Origin: Baekduia soli
Lineage (GTDB): Bacteria > Actinomycetota > Thermoleophilia > Solirubrobacterales > Solirubrobacteraceae
Direction of reading: 5' to 3'
DNA: 64,000 nucleotides
Assembly: GCF_007970665.1 (NCBI RefSeq)
Contig: NZ_CP042430.1
Span: 1,798,001-1,862,000 of the forward strand
Part shown: piece after piece, positions 16,218 through 25,721 of the stretch
Layout of the letters: every line of letters starts with the position of its first letter
How positions within the stretch are numbered: position 1 is the first letter of the stretch
Notes under the pieces: model-generated
Databases searched by the model: none
What the model was told of the DNA's origin: nothing
The model's input: the letters and a program-made list of their open reading frames with translations, nothing else
Made by a program: the position numbers and the translations under genes

Positions 16218-19200
16218 GTGTCGGGCGCGACGGACGGAATCGAGACCACCACGCGGCGCGCGGACGCGACGGCGCCGCAGGCGCCTGCCGCGCGCTCGAC
16301 GGCGCCGGTCAAGCTGCACCGCCCCGACGTCCGGATCGACGACAAGTACCGGCTGGAGCAGGGCACCGTGTTCCTCTCGGGCACCCAGGCCCTCGTGCGC
16401 GTCATGCTCGACCAGGTCCGCGCGGACCGCCACCGCGGGCTGCGGACCGCCACGTTCGTCTCGGGCTACCAGGGCTCGCCGCTCGGCGGCCTGGACAAGG
16501 AGATCCTCGGGCTCGGCGACCTCGCGGCCGAGCACGCGCTGCACTTCACGCCCGGCCTCAACGAGGAGCTCGCCGCGACCGCCGTCTACGGCTCGCAGCT
16601 GGCCCAGGGCCTCGGAGCCGCGCACCGCGCCCGCTTCGACGGCGTCACGGGCGTCTGGTATGGCAAGAACCCCGGCCTGGACCGGGCCAGCGACGCGCTG
16701 CGCCACGCGAACTTCGCAGGCACCGACCCCCACGGCGGTGCGCTCGCGCTCGTGGGCGACGACCCGTCGTGCAAGTCCTCCACGCTGCCCAGCGCCGCGG
16801 AGGCCACGCTGGCCGCCCTGCACATGCCGACGTTCTTCCCGGGCACGCTGCAGGAGGTCCTCGACCTCGGCCTCCACGCCATCGCCTGCTCGCGCGCGTC
16901 GGGCCTGTGGAGCGCGCTGAAGGTCGTCACGAACATCGCCGACGCCGCCGGCACCGTGCAGGTGTGGCCGCAGCGCGTGGGGCCGGTGATCCCCGAGGTG
17001 CAGTGGCAGGGCGCGCCCTACCGCCACACGCCGAACGGCAACCTGCTGGCACCGGTGTCGATGGACCTCGAGCGCAGCCTCTTCGGCGTCCGGCTGGAGA
17101 TCGCCCGGCGCTACGCGGCGCTCAACCAGCTCAACCCGGTCGCCGTGCCCACGCGCGACGCCTGGCTGGGCATCGTCGCCGCGGGCAAGGTCTACTACGA
17201 GCTCGTCCAGGCCCTCAGGGAGCTCGGCCTGGACCAGCGCGCGCTGGACCGCGCGGGCATCCGCCTCATGAAGGTGGGGATGCTCTACCCGCACGACCGC
17301 GAGGCCTTCCGCGCCTTCGCCCGCGGGCTGGACGAGGTGCTCGTCGTCGAGGAGAAGCTGCCGTTCCTGGAGACGGCGCTGCGCGACGCGCTCTACGGCG
17401 GTCCCGACCAGCCGCGCATCACGGGCAAGGCCGACGACGCCGGCGCCGCCCTGCTCTCGCCCGAGTCCGACCTGGACGCCGACGCGATCGCGCTGGCGCT
17501 GGCCCGCCGCCTGCAGGGCCGGGTGACCGACGAGGGCGTCGCCGCCCGCGTCGCGGTCATCGAGGCCCGCCACGGCGCCACGGCGCGCTCGGCGCCCACG
17601 CTGGCGCGCACCCCGTCCTTCTGCTCGGGCTGCCCGCACAACACCTCCACGCCGAACCCGGAGGGCACCCTGCTGGGCGCCGGCATCGGCTGCCACACGA
17701 TGGTGCTGCTCTCCCCGGAGGGCAAGGGCACGATCACCGGCATCACGCAGATGGGCGGCGAGGGCGCGCAGTTCGCCGGCCTGCAGCCCTTCGTCGAGGC
17801 CGACCACTTCGTGCAGAACGTCGGCGACGGAACGTTCCACCACTCGGCGTCGCTGGCGATCCGCTTCGCCGCCGCGGCCGGGGTCAACGTCACGTACAAG
17901 CTGCTCTACAACGACACGGTCGCGATGACCGGCGGCCAGGACGTCATCGGCCAGCTCAAGATCCCCGAGCTCACACGCTGGCTGGCGCTGGAGGGCGTCA
18001 GGCAGATCATCGTCACCACCGAGGACCCCTCGGACTACCGCGGCGTCGCGCTGGACCCCATCGCCAGCGTGCGCCATCGCGACGAGCTGCCCGCCGCCCA
18101 GGCCGAGCTGGCCCGGATGCCCGGCGTGACCGTGCTCCTGCACGACCAGCACTGCGCGGCCGAGCTGCGCCGCCTGCGCAAGCGCGGCAAGGCGCCCGAC
18201 CCCGTGCAGCGCATTCACATCAACGAACGCGTGTGCGAGGGCTGCGGCGACTGCGGCTCGAAGTCCAACTGCATGTCCGTGCTGCCCGTCGTCACGGAGT
18301 TCGGCCGCAAGACCCAGATCCACCAGTCCTCGTGCAACAAGGACTACAGCTGCGTCAAGGGCGACTGCCCATCGTTCCTCACGGTGATCCCGAAGGCCGG
18401 CGGCCGGGACGCGAAGCCCGTGGCGGCCGGCCTGCCGCCCGTCGACCTGCCCGAGCCCGCGCTGCGCGTGCGGCGCGACGACTTCCTCATGCGGATGCCG
18501 GGCATCGGCGGCACCGGCGTCGTGACGGTCTCCCAGATCGTCCAGATGGCCGCGATGCTCGACGGGCGCCACAGCTACGGCCTCGACCAGACCGGCCTGA
18601 GCCAGAAGGGCGGCCCGGTCGTCTCCGACGTCCGCATCGCCCGCGAGCGCATCGAGGGCTCCAACAAGGCCTCGGCCGGCGAGGCCGACCTGCTGCTCGG
18701 CTTCGACGTCCTCGGCGCGGCCAACCCGCGCAACCTGCTCGTCGCCGATCCCGCGCGGACCGTGGCGGTCGTCAACACCCACGCCGTGCCGACCTCGGCC
18801 ATGGTCACCGACACCGAGGTCCGCTTCCCGGCCCTGGAGCGCAACCGCGCGGCCATCGACGCCGCCACCCGCGCCGGCGAGAACGTCTACGTCGACGCCG
18901 AGGCGCTCTCGGAGGCGCTGTTCGGCGACCACATGCCGGCCAACACGGTGCTCATCGGCGCGGCCTACCAGGCCGGCTGCCTGCCCCTGACCGCCGACGC
19001 CCTCGAGCACGCCATCCGGCTCAACGGCGCGGCCGTGGAGAAGAACCTCGCGGCCTTCGCCTGGGGCCGGGCCGCCGTGGCCGCCCCGAGGTCGTCCGCG
19101 ACGTCCTGGCGGCCGCGTCGCGCGCGGACCGCGTCGGGACGGCCGCTGCGGGGGCGCTGTCCGGCGAGGCCGCCGAGATCGTCGCCGCGACCGGCGCGCA

Positions 19201-19870
19201 GGGCGAGCTGCTGCGGCTGCTGGAGATCCGCGTGCCGGAGCTCATCGCCTACCAGGATGCCGCCCTGGCGCGACGCTACGCCGACGACGTGATGGCCGTG
19301 GCCGCGCAGGAGGCCCGGCGCGGCGCGCCGGGCGAGACCGCCGTGGCCGAGGCCTACGCGCGCAACCTGTACAAGCTGCTCGCCTACAAGGACGAGTACG
19401 AGGTCGCGCGGCTGCACCTCGACGGGGTCGAGGCGGCGCGGCGCGACGCGACCTTCGGCGAGGGCGCCAAGGTGTACGTGATGCTCCATCCGCCGCTGCT
19501 GCGCGCGCTGGGCCTGAGGCGCAAGCTCAAGTTCGGTCGCTGGGCGTTCCCGGCGCTGCGCGGCCTGGCCGCGATGCGCCGGCTGCGCGGGACGCGCATG
19601 GACGTCTTCGGGCTGCCGCGGGTGCGGCGCGTCGAGCGCGCACTGCCGGGCGAGTACCGCGCGCTGGTCGAGCGCTCGCTGGAGCGCCTGACCCCGGCCA
19701 CGCACGCGACGGTCGCGCGCATCGCCGACCTGCCCGACGTCGTCCGCGGCTACGAGGACATCAAGCTGGCCAACGTGGAGACCTTCCACAGGCGGGCGGC
19801 CGCGCTCGAGCAGGAGCTCGCCGACGGCGCGCGCAGCGGCGGGTTCAGCCTGCCGATGGCCCAGGGCTAG
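16218..19870 (+). CDS. indolepyruvate ferredoxin oxidoreductase, single-chain, frameshifted near the 3' end
   Basis: This large TPP- and Fe-S-dependent enzyme oxidatively decarboxylates aryl-pyruvates (from aromatic amino acids) to acyl-CoA using ferredoxin. The first frame (16218-19292) gives the IorA-like pyrimidine-binding region, the TPP domain with CSGCPHNTSTPNPEGT near residue 470 and GDGTFHHSASLA near 535, a cysteine cluster CEGCGDCGSKSNC plus CNKDYSCVKGDC near 672-725, and the IorB/gamma domain (MRMPGIGGTGVVTVSQI near 757). The true C-terminal domain continues in another frame (VVRDVLAAASRADRV to SLPMAQG, ending 19870). The switch is at a CCCC run (19084-19087); one more C restores AAPEVVRD and a protein of about 1217 residues. 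A strong GAGGAGAGGGAG ribosome site precedes GTG 16218. Regulation by the upstream FadR-type protein is likely. Confidence 0.88.
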
Positions 19871-21083
19871 GCGCAGCCTCCGATCCGGCCGCGGGCGGCG
19901 CGGCCGGATCGACCAGCTCCCACAGCAGCGTCGACCAGCCGAACTCGCGGGCGCCCATGCCCGCACCGGTGCGGGCCTCGTAGTACTCGCGGAAACCCTC
20001 GCGCGCGACGACGGCGGTCAGTCGGTCGGCGAGCCGCGCCGCCTCGTCGTGCAGGCCCAGGCGCCGCAGGCCGAGCGCGACGAACCAGGCGCTGTTGACC
20101 CACGAGGGGCCGCGCCAGTGGCGGTGGCGGCCCCACCACGTCTCACGCGAGGAGTGGGCCGGGTCGCCCAGCGCGACGGCCGGCAGCGGCACGCCGTCGT
20201 CGAAGCGCGGCGAGCGCAGCACCTCGTCGACGAGTCGCTGGGCGATGGCGTCGGGCAGGTCGGGCAGCGCCAGCGGGGCGAGCGTGTCCCAGGTGAGCGG
20301 CCGCGCCGCGGGCGCCGTCGGCGCGACCGCGTTGACCACGGCGTCGGCGAACCGGCCGCGCACGGGGTCGTAGAGCCGCTCGATGATCGCCGGGGTCGGC
20401 GACGGGCGCCCGAGGGCCTGCTCGCTGAGCGCCCAGCCCACGTTGGTGAGGACCTCGCAGACCACCGGGTGGCCCGCGGCGCGCACGCGGCGCGCGTCGA
20501 AGCCGAGCCGGCGGTTGCGCGCGATGAGCAGCGGGAACAGGGGCCGGCCCTGGGCCAGCCGTCCCCACACGTGGTCGAACTTCGGGGAGGCGTCCATCCC
20601 GGACTCGTCGGGCTGCAGGAGCCACAGCAGCCCGTCGTCCTCCAGCGCGCGGTGCTCGCGCAGCCAGGCGTGGTGGGTCGCGATCCGCGGCTCGGCACGC
20701 GGGTCGCCGACCGCCCACGCCCACGCCCAGGCCAGGACCGGCGGCTGGATCGTGCTCGTCATGAGGTCGGCGCGCGAGGCGATGTTGTAGCGGATGGCCC
20801 GCTGGCGGTCGAGCGGGTGTCCCCACAGCACGGTGTGGCCGATGAAGCCGTCGGGATCCATCGCGGCCAGCAGCGTCTCGAGCTCCATCCGGGCCTTGGC
20901 CGGGTCGTAGCGGCGGCGCACGATGGCGTGGAAGCACGAGTCCCAATACCACTGCCAGGGATAGCTGCGCGGGCTCGGGACCGAGAACGCGTAGCGGCGG
21001 CCGCGGTAGTCGCCCTCGCGCCAGTTGCCCTCCAGGAGGTCGCGCGCGGCGCCGGGGACGTCGAAGCTCACGGCGGGGATCAT
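19845..21083 (-). CDS. GH63-like glycoside hydrolase (glucosylglycerate/mannosylglycerate hydrolase type)
   Basis: This 412-residue (alpha/alpha)6-barrel glycosidase carries the clan GH-G catalytic acid motif PWQWYWDSCFHAI at 42-54 (Asp48) and a late HRHWRGPSWVNSAWFVALGLRRLG stretch with EYYEARTGAGMGAREFGWS, which holds the probable base. It is shorter than eukaryotic glucosidase I and close in size to bacterial glucosylglycerate or mannosylglycerate hydrolases. Such enzymes recover glucose or mannose from compatible solutes, which would fit the trehalose and glucan genes nearby; specificity cannot be read from sequence. The start is ATG 21083. The last 26 bp overlap the convergent oxidoreductase gene. 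Confidence 0.78.
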   Translation of the reverse strand: MIPAVSFDVPGAARDLLEGNWREGDYRGRRYAFSVPSPRSYPWQWYWDSCFHAIVRRRYDPAKARMELETLLAAMDPDGFIGHTVLWGHPLDRQRAIRYNIASRADLMTSTIQPPVLAWAWAWAVGDPRAEPRIATHHAWLREHRALEDDGLLWLLQPDESGMDASPKFDHVWGRLAQGRPLFPLLIARNRRLGFDARRVRAAGHPVVCEVLTNVGWALSEQALGRPSPTPAIIERLYDPVRGRFADAVVNAVAPTAPAARPLTWDTLAPLALPDLPDAIAQRLVDEVLRSPRFDDGVPLPAVALGDPAHSSRETWWGRHRHWRGPSWVNSAWFVALGLRRLGLHDEAARLADRLTAVVAREGFREYYEARTGAGMGAREFGWSTLLWELVDPAAPPAAGSEAAPSPGPSAG

Positions 21084-21161
21084 CGCGCGCCCGGTGGCGG
21101 AAGCCCCCGCCCGGCCGCCCATCCCTCGCCGCCGTCGCCCGGGTCGGGTACACCTTGCGGC

Positions 21162-22010
21162 ATGGCTGACGACCCCGTCGACGAGCTCTACGGCCTCCCG
21201 CCCGCCGACTTCGTGGCACAGCGCGACGCGCTGGCGCGCCGCCTGCGACAGGACGGCGATCGCGAGCGCGCCGTCGCGGTCAAGGCGCTGGGCCGGCCGA
21301 CGCGGGCGGCGTGGGCGGTCAACCGGCTCGTGCGCGACCGCCCGGAGGAGATCGGCGCGCTGCTGGAGGCCGGCGAGGCGCTCGCGGCCGCTCAGGAGCA
21401 GCTGCTCGACGGCGCCGACGCGGGCGTCCTGCGTGCCGCGGCCGAGGCCTCGCGGCGGCTGGTCGACGCGCTGGCCCAGGAGGCCGAGGCCGACGGCGCC
21501 ACGCGCGATCGCGTGCGCGCGACGCTGCATGCGGCGACGGTGGACCCGGCCGTGCGGGCCGAGGTCGCCGCGGGGCGCCTGACCAAGGAGCGCTCAGCGT
21601 CGGGCTTCGGCCCCGAGGCGCCCGGCGATCGGCGGCGGTCGGGTGCCCGGGGCGCCGGGCGCCGGGCGGCGACCGGACGCAAGGGGGCCGCCGGCGGCGG
21701 GCGCGGAGCCGCGGCGGCGCGCAACGGCAAGGACAAGGACAACGGCGCCGCGGCCTCGGCGAAGGCCGCCACGCGCGAGCCGCCGGCGCCCCGGCCCGAT
21801 CCGCGCGTGGCGCGGCGGCGCCGCGACGCGCTGCGCCGGGCCAAGGAGGCCGAGGCCACCGCGCAGGGCGCCGTGGCCGGCGCCCAGCGCGCCCTCGAGC
21901 AGGTTGAGGCGACGGTGCAGGAGCGCCGGCGGGACCTCGAGCGGGCCGAGGCGGCGCTCAGCGCGGCCCGGGCGCGCCGGGAGCGCGCGGAGCAGGCTGC
22001 GGACGGCTGA
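21162..22010 (+). CDS. hypothetical coiled-coil protein with basic linker
   Basis: I do not recognise this 282-residue protein. The N-terminal 135 residues are helical and Ala/Glu/Arg-rich (LYGLPPADFVAQRDALARRLRQDGD; VKALGRPTRAAWAVNRLVR). A low-complexity basic linker runs from about 150 to 210 (RKGAAGGGRGAAAARNGKDKDN). The C-terminal 70 residues form a long coiled coil (AQRALEQVEATVQERRRDLERAEAALSAARARRERAEQ). A basic linker between two helical parts suggests nucleic-acid or envelope association, without further evidence. TACACC lies 7 nt before the ATG. The 3' end overlaps the convergent acyltransferase gene by 53 bp. Confidence 0.65.
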   Translation: MADDPVDELYGLPPADFVAQRDALARRLRQDGDRERAVAVKALGRPTRAAWAVNRLVRDRPEEIGALLEAGEALAAAQEQLLDGADAGVLRAAAEASRRLVDALAQEAEADGATRDRVRATLHAATVDPAVRAEVAAGRLTKERSASGFGPEAPGDRRRSGARGAGRRAATGRKGAAGGGRGAAAARNGKDKDNGAAASAKAATREPPAPRPDPRVARRRRDALRRAKEAEATAQGAVAGAQRALEQVEATVQERRRDLERAEAALSAARARRERAEQAADG

Positions 22011-22589
22011 CGGCGCGCACGGGCCGGGGGACCGCGGCGGGCACCCCGCCGACCGCGGCGCCCGGCGCCACGTCGGCGCTGACCACGGCGTGGGCGCCGA
22101 CGACGGCGCCGGCGCCGACCGTCACGCCGCGCAGCAGCGCCGCGCCCGGTCCGACGCGGGCGCCGTCGCCGACGCTCACCGGCGCGGTGACCAGGCCCTG
22201 CTCGCGCAGGGGCGCTCGGGGTCGTCGAAGCGCCGGTCGGCGTCGGTCAGCACGACCTCGTCGGCCAGCAGGCATCCCGTGCCGAGCGTGACGCGCTCGT
22301 GGGCGCTGAGCACGCAGCGGTCGCCGAGGCGCGTCCCGGCGCCGACGACGACGGTCGCGCCGGGCCCGGCCTGCAGGCGGCAGCCGTCGCCGAGGGCGCA
22401 GCCGGCGCCGAGCACGATCCGCGCGCCGGGGCCGACGGCGAACCGCACGCCGCGCCCGAGGACGATCGTGCCCTGCACGGTGACGCCGCGCCGCGTGGCA
22501 CGGCGCGTGCGCAGGCGGTCGCGCCACCCGGCCGGCCGGGGCGGCGCGGCGGGCGGTGCGACCTCAGGATGCGGATGGGCGGCCGTCAT
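21958..22589 (-). CDS. LbetaH (hexapeptide-repeat) acyltransferase, frameshifted
   Basis: This left-handed beta-helix protein of the serine/sugar acetyltransferase type has repeated hexapeptides (IVLGRGVRFAVGPGARIVLGAG, VVVGAGTRLGDRCVLSAHERVTLGTG) in the first frame. The rest (APVSVGDGARVGPGAALLRGVTVG, VVGAHAVVSADVAPGAAVGGVPA) lies in a second frame. The switch occurs at a run of four G on the plus strand (22209-22212); one extra base rejoins DPERPLREQGLVTAPVSVGD, which is what homologues read at the substrate loop before the last coils. Intact length would be about 211 residues. Start ATG 22589, with an alternative at 22601. Likely role: acetylation in polysaccharide or capsule synthesis, acceptor unknown. 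Confidence 0.72.
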
Positions 22590-22659
22590 CGGGCCGCCCA
22601 TCGTAGGAGCCGGGGCGCGCTCGCGGTCCCTCGCGAGCGGTCCGGCGGTCGGTCGGTGC

Positions 22660-23514
22660 CTAGGCCGCGACGCGCAGGGACTTGACGTCCCCGTCGGCGG
22701 CCAGCCGGCGCAGGGCGCGCTCCTCGGCCTGGCGGGCCTTGGAGGGCGGCATGCCGAGCCGGCGCGCGGCCTGGACGAGCGTGTGCTCGCCATCGCCGCC
22801 GGTGCCGAAGCGCAGGTTGATGACCTCGCGCTCGTCCTCCGGCAGGCGGTTGACGGCCTCGCGCAGCGAGGACGCCTCCGTCTCACGCTCGACCTCCTCG
22901 TCGACGGTCTCGCCGTCGGCGGGGAGCAGGGCGCCCAGCGCGGTCTCGCCGTCGTCGCCGACGGTCTGGTCCAGGCTGGCCAGCGCCCGGTCCCGCTCCC
23001 GCAGGAGCGCGACCTCGTCGAGCTCGAGCTCGGCCGCGGCGGCGATCTTCTCGTCCGTCGGCGGCTCGCCATGCTCGGCGGTCAGCTCACGCTCCACGCG
23101 GGCGATCCGTCGCGCGCGCTGCGACATATGGGAGGGAAGGCGGATCGTGCGGCCGGTGTTGTCCAGCCCGCGCTGGAGCGCCTGGCGGATCCAGATCGTC
23201 GCGTACGTCGAGAACCGGTAGCCCTTGCGGTAATCGAACTTCTCGACGGCGCGGATGAGGCCGAGCATGCCTTCCTGGACGAGGTCGTCCAGCGTCAGGC
23301 CCTGCCCCACGTAATGGCGTGCCACCGAGACGACCAGACGCAGGTTCGAGTTCACCAGGAGGTCCTTCGCATCGAGGTCGCCGCGCTCGATGCGCTGGGC
23401 GAGCTCGATCTCCTTGGCGGGATCGAGGAGCTGGTACTGGCTCGCGCGACGCAGGAGCTGGTCCAGCGGCGTCGCGAGGACGTCATGGGTGAGGGTGGGG
23501 GTGGAGGGGGTCAA
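22660..23514 (-). CDS. sigma-70 family RNA polymerase sigma factor (SigA-like, regions 1.2-4)
   Basis: This 284-residue sigma factor has region 1.2 (DVLATPLDQLLRRASQYQLL, about 11-30) and region 2 with the core-binding and -10 recognition helix (LVQEGMLGLIRAVEKFDYRKGYRFSTYATIWIRQALQR). Region 3 follows, then region 4 with its helix-turn-helix (HTLVQAARRLGMPPSKARQAEERALRRL). It lacks the long acidic 1.1 region of housekeeping SigA and so resembles SigB/HrdB-like paralogues. No ATG fits. TTG 23514 is chosen because AAAGGA lies 5 nt upstream; TTG 23517 is the alternative. A near-consensus promoter precedes it (see next entry). Confidence 0.85.
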   Translation of the reverse strand: MTPSTPTLTHDVLATPLDQLLRRASQYQLLDPAKEIELAQRIERGDLDAKDLLVNSNLRLVVSVARHYVGQGLTLDDLVQEGMLGLIRAVEKFDYRKGYRFSTYATIWIRQALQRGLDNTGRTIRLPSHMSQRARRIARVERELTAEHGEPPTDEKIAAAAELELDEVALLRERDRALASLDQTVGDDGETALGALLPADGETVDEEVERETEASSLREAVNRLPEDEREVINLRFGTGGDGEHTLVQAARRLGMPPSKARQAEERALRRLAADGDVKSLRVAA

Positions 23515-23535
23515 CAAGGTCCTTTCCCGGGTCAA

Positions 23536-23585
23536 ATCCCGATTGCTACAGTCGGGATTGTACGCGATAGTCGTTGCTTGCGCAA
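23536..23585 (-). promoter_or_regulatory. sigma-70 promoter and leader palindrome of the sigma gene
   Basis: On the minus strand, TTGCGC (23580-23585) and TACAAT (23557-23562) are separated by exactly 17 bp. A perfect inverted repeat, ATCCCGA-N9-TCGGGAT, occupies 23536-23542 and 23552-23558, overlapping the -10 and the transcription start. It could be an operator or a 5' hairpin in the roughly 40-nt leader. The adjoining stretch 23586-23695 has no gene that I can support. Confidence 0.7.
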
Positions 23586-23734
23586 CTGTGACGCACGTCA
23601 CGGAGGCGTCGAGTTGCGCGGGGAGGGGATTCGGGGTCAGCCGCCTCCGCGAGGCGACGGTCACAAGGTTCCAGACCCGCCTGAAGCGCTCCTAAGGCCC
23701 GGCGCGCACGGTGTTCCCGTTCCTTCGCCGTACG

Positions 23735-23761
23735 AAAACCAGGACCTGCCCGGTTCACCGG
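23735..23761 (-). terminator. possible terminator after the SGNH hydrolase gene
   Basis: Reading the minus strand after the stop at 23766: hairpin CCGGT-GA-ACCGG (23750-23761), then about 11 nt later a run of four T (23735-23738). The stem is short and the T-run distant, so support is weak. Confidence 0.3.
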
Positions 23762-23765
23762 CCCG

Positions 23766-24452
23766 TCAGCGGGCGCGCTCGGCCCACCGGCGCCGCCGGT
23801 CGCGCAGCAGATGCGCGGGCTGGCGGGTCAGCGCGTAGCGCAGGTCGGCACGCGGCCCCCGCATGACCCCGGCGATCGCGGCGGGCCGGGCCGCCAGGCC
23901 CAGCGCGGCGGCGGCCCGCTCGGCGATCTCGAGCTGCCCCAGCGCCGTGGGGTGCACGGCGTCGGGGAAGACCAGCCGCCAGCCGCGGAGGTCGTCGAGG
24001 CCGGCGACGGCGGCGTCGTGACGCGCGGCCGCCGCGCGCACGATCGCGTTGAGCACGGCGACCTTGGCGCCCGCGCGCGGGCGCCCCAGGTCCAGCGGCA
24101 GCGTGGCGACGCAGAGGCGCTGCGCCCGCGGCGCCAGCGTCGCGAGGATCGTCTCCAGCGCCTGCGCGTACGCGCCCGGGTCCCAGCCGGGCGCGCGCAC
24201 ATCGTTGGTCCCCACGTGCACGCAGGCCAGCGCGTAGTCGCCGCGGGCGCGCGGGAGGAGCCCGGCGGCGATGTCCGGCGCGACGGCACCGGCGCGGGCG
24301 AGCCGGTGGAACGGGAGGTCCAGGGCCTCGGCCAGCCACTGGGCCCACGCGCGGGGCGGCACGCCGAACGCGCCCTCCTCGGGCCCACAGGAGATCGAGT
24401 CGCCCAGGCCCAGCACGGGGCCGCCCGGTGCGGCGCCCCCGGCCTCAGGCAC
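23766..24452 (-). CDS. SGNH/GDSL-type esterase
   Basis: This 228-residue serine esterase has block I LGLGDSISCG at 14-23 (nucleophile Ser19), block III HVGTNDVRAPG near 78-88, and block V FPDAVHPTALG near 165-175 with the catalytic Asp/His pair. No signal peptide is seen, so it is probably cytosolic. The GTG start (24452) overlaps the malQ stop by 8 bp, implying translational coupling; the reason for pairing an esterase with a glucanotransferase is unknown, although removal of acyl groups from carbohydrate would fit. Confidence 0.82.
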   Translation of the reverse strand: MPEAGGAAPGGPVLGLGDSISCGPEEGAFGVPPRAWAQWLAEALDLPFHRLARAGAVAPDIAAGLLPRARGDYALACVHVGTNDVRAPGWDPGAYAQALETILATLAPRAQRLCVATLPLDLGRPRAGAKVAVLNAIVRAAAARHDAAVAGLDDLRGWRLVFPDAVHPTALGQLEIAERAAAALGLAARPAAIAGVMRGPRADLRYALTRQPAHLLRDRRRRWAERAR

Positions 24453-25701
24453 GCCCCGCCTCCTCGGTCACCGCGCGCAGGCGGCGGGCGTGCGCGGCGG
24501 TGAGCTGGCCCTCCCGCAGGCGCCACTTCCAGGAGCGCCCGGCCGTCCCGGGCAGGTTCATGCGCGCCTCGCCGCCCAGGCCGGCGACGTCCTGGGCCTG
24601 GAGCATCACGAGGTCGGCGGCCGAGCGCATCCACAGGCGGGTGACCGCCCACTCGATCTGCTCGTCATCGATCCCCGCCTCGTCCAGCGCCGCGCGGACC
24701 TCCGTGCGCCGGGGTGCCTCCAGCGTGTCCCACCAGCCGCGCAGGGTGTCGGTGTCATGGGTGCCCGTGTAGGCGACGACGTCGCGGGCGTGGTTCTCGA
24801 GGCGGTGCGGCCCCCGCGGGTCGTCGGGGTCGAAGGCGAACTGCGCGACGACCATCCCGGGGTAGCCGAGGGCGCGCCGCAGGCGGGTCACCGGCGGGGT
24901 GATCACGCCGAGGTCCTCGGCGATGAACGCCATGGCGTCCAGCTCGCGCGCCGCGGCACGGAAGGGCGCGATGCCCGGCCCGCGGCGCCAGGTGCCGCCG
25001 CGCGCGTCGCGGTCGCCCGCGGGCACCGCCCAGTAGGCCACGAACGCGCGGAAGTGGTCCAGGCGCGCGAGGTCGTAGAGCTCGAACGTGCGCCGGAACC
25101 GCTCGACCCACCAGCGGTAGCCGCGGCGCTGCAGCGCCGGCCAGTCGTAGATCGGGTTGCCCCAGCGCTGGCCCGCGGCGGTGAACGCGTCGGGCGGGAC
25201 GCCCGCCACGACGCCGTCGAGGAAGAGCTCGGGCCACGCCTTCTGGTCGTAGGAGCCGGGCGCGACGTAGATCGGCACGTCGCCGATGAGCCGCACGCCG
25301 CGCGCCGCGGCGTAGGCGCGCAGCGCCGCCCACTCGCGGTCGAAGCGCACCTGGTCGGGCAGGGCGCGCGCCGGCAGCGAGCCGGCCCAGAAGGCGTGCG
25401 CGGCCACGAAGGCCTCGAGCTCCTCCGGGGCGACCTCGGCATCGGGGTGCTCGAGGAACCCGGGCCAGGCGGCGAACGCCGAGCTGGCCTTGTAGGGCGA
25501 CCCATAGCGGTCGGGAGGGCCCAGCGGGAGCATCTGCCACCAGGACTGGCCGGCCTCGGCGAGCCAGTCCACGAACCCGCGCGCGTCAGGCCCCAGACGT
25601 CCGGAGGGCAGCGACGTGAGGTGCAGCTGGACCCCGCTGGAGCGCCCCGCGGGGCGGTCGCGGGCCTCCGGGGCTGGATTAAGACGTTCGGCAGGCGTCA
25701 T
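24445..25701 (-). CDS. malQ: 4-alpha-glucanotransferase (GH77)
   Basis: This enzyme transfers maltosyl or longer 1,4-glucan segments between oligosaccharides. The 418 residues hold the GH77 core: GSPYKASSAFA near 67-77 (substrate loop), LIGDVPIYVAPGSYD near 138-152, nucleophile region ARLDHFRAF near 211-219, acid/base IAEDLGV near 263-269, and the third Asp in TGTHDTDT near 315-322. It lacks roughly 80 or more residues of the usual (about 500) bacterial enzyme, mostly at the N-terminus. The start ATG 25701 is only 20 bp from the divergent glgE start, so both promoters share the same short region. It is part of the glucan locus. Confidence 0.9.
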   Translation of the reverse strand: MTPAERLNPAPEARDRPAGRSSGVQLHLTSLPSGRLGPDARGFVDWLAEAGQSWWQMLPLGPPDRYGSPYKASSAFAAWPGFLEHPDAEVAPEELEAFVAAHAFWAGSLPARALPDQVRFDREWAALRAYAAARGVRLIGDVPIYVAPGSYDQKAWPELFLDGVVAGVPPDAFTAAGQRWGNPIYDWPALQRRGYRWWVERFRRTFELYDLARLDHFRAFVAYWAVPAGDRDARGGTWRRGPGIAPFRAAARELDAMAFIAEDLGVITPPVTRLRRALGYPGMVVAQFAFDPDDPRGPHRLENHARDVVAYTGTHDTDTLRGWWDTLEAPRRTEVRAALDEAGIDDEQIEWAVTRLWMRSAADLVMLQAQDVAGLGGEARMNLPGTAGRSWKWRLREGQLTAAHARRLRAVTEEAGRA

Positions 25702-25721
25702 TCTGGGAAGAGTCGATCACA

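Noticed and set aside
14924-19010. Minus-strand open frame of about 1360 codons antisense to the ferredoxin oxidoreductase
   Set aside because: High GC makes stop-free antisense frames common; the product is low-complexity Arg/Gly/Val text with no domains, and the plus strand encodes a clear enzyme.
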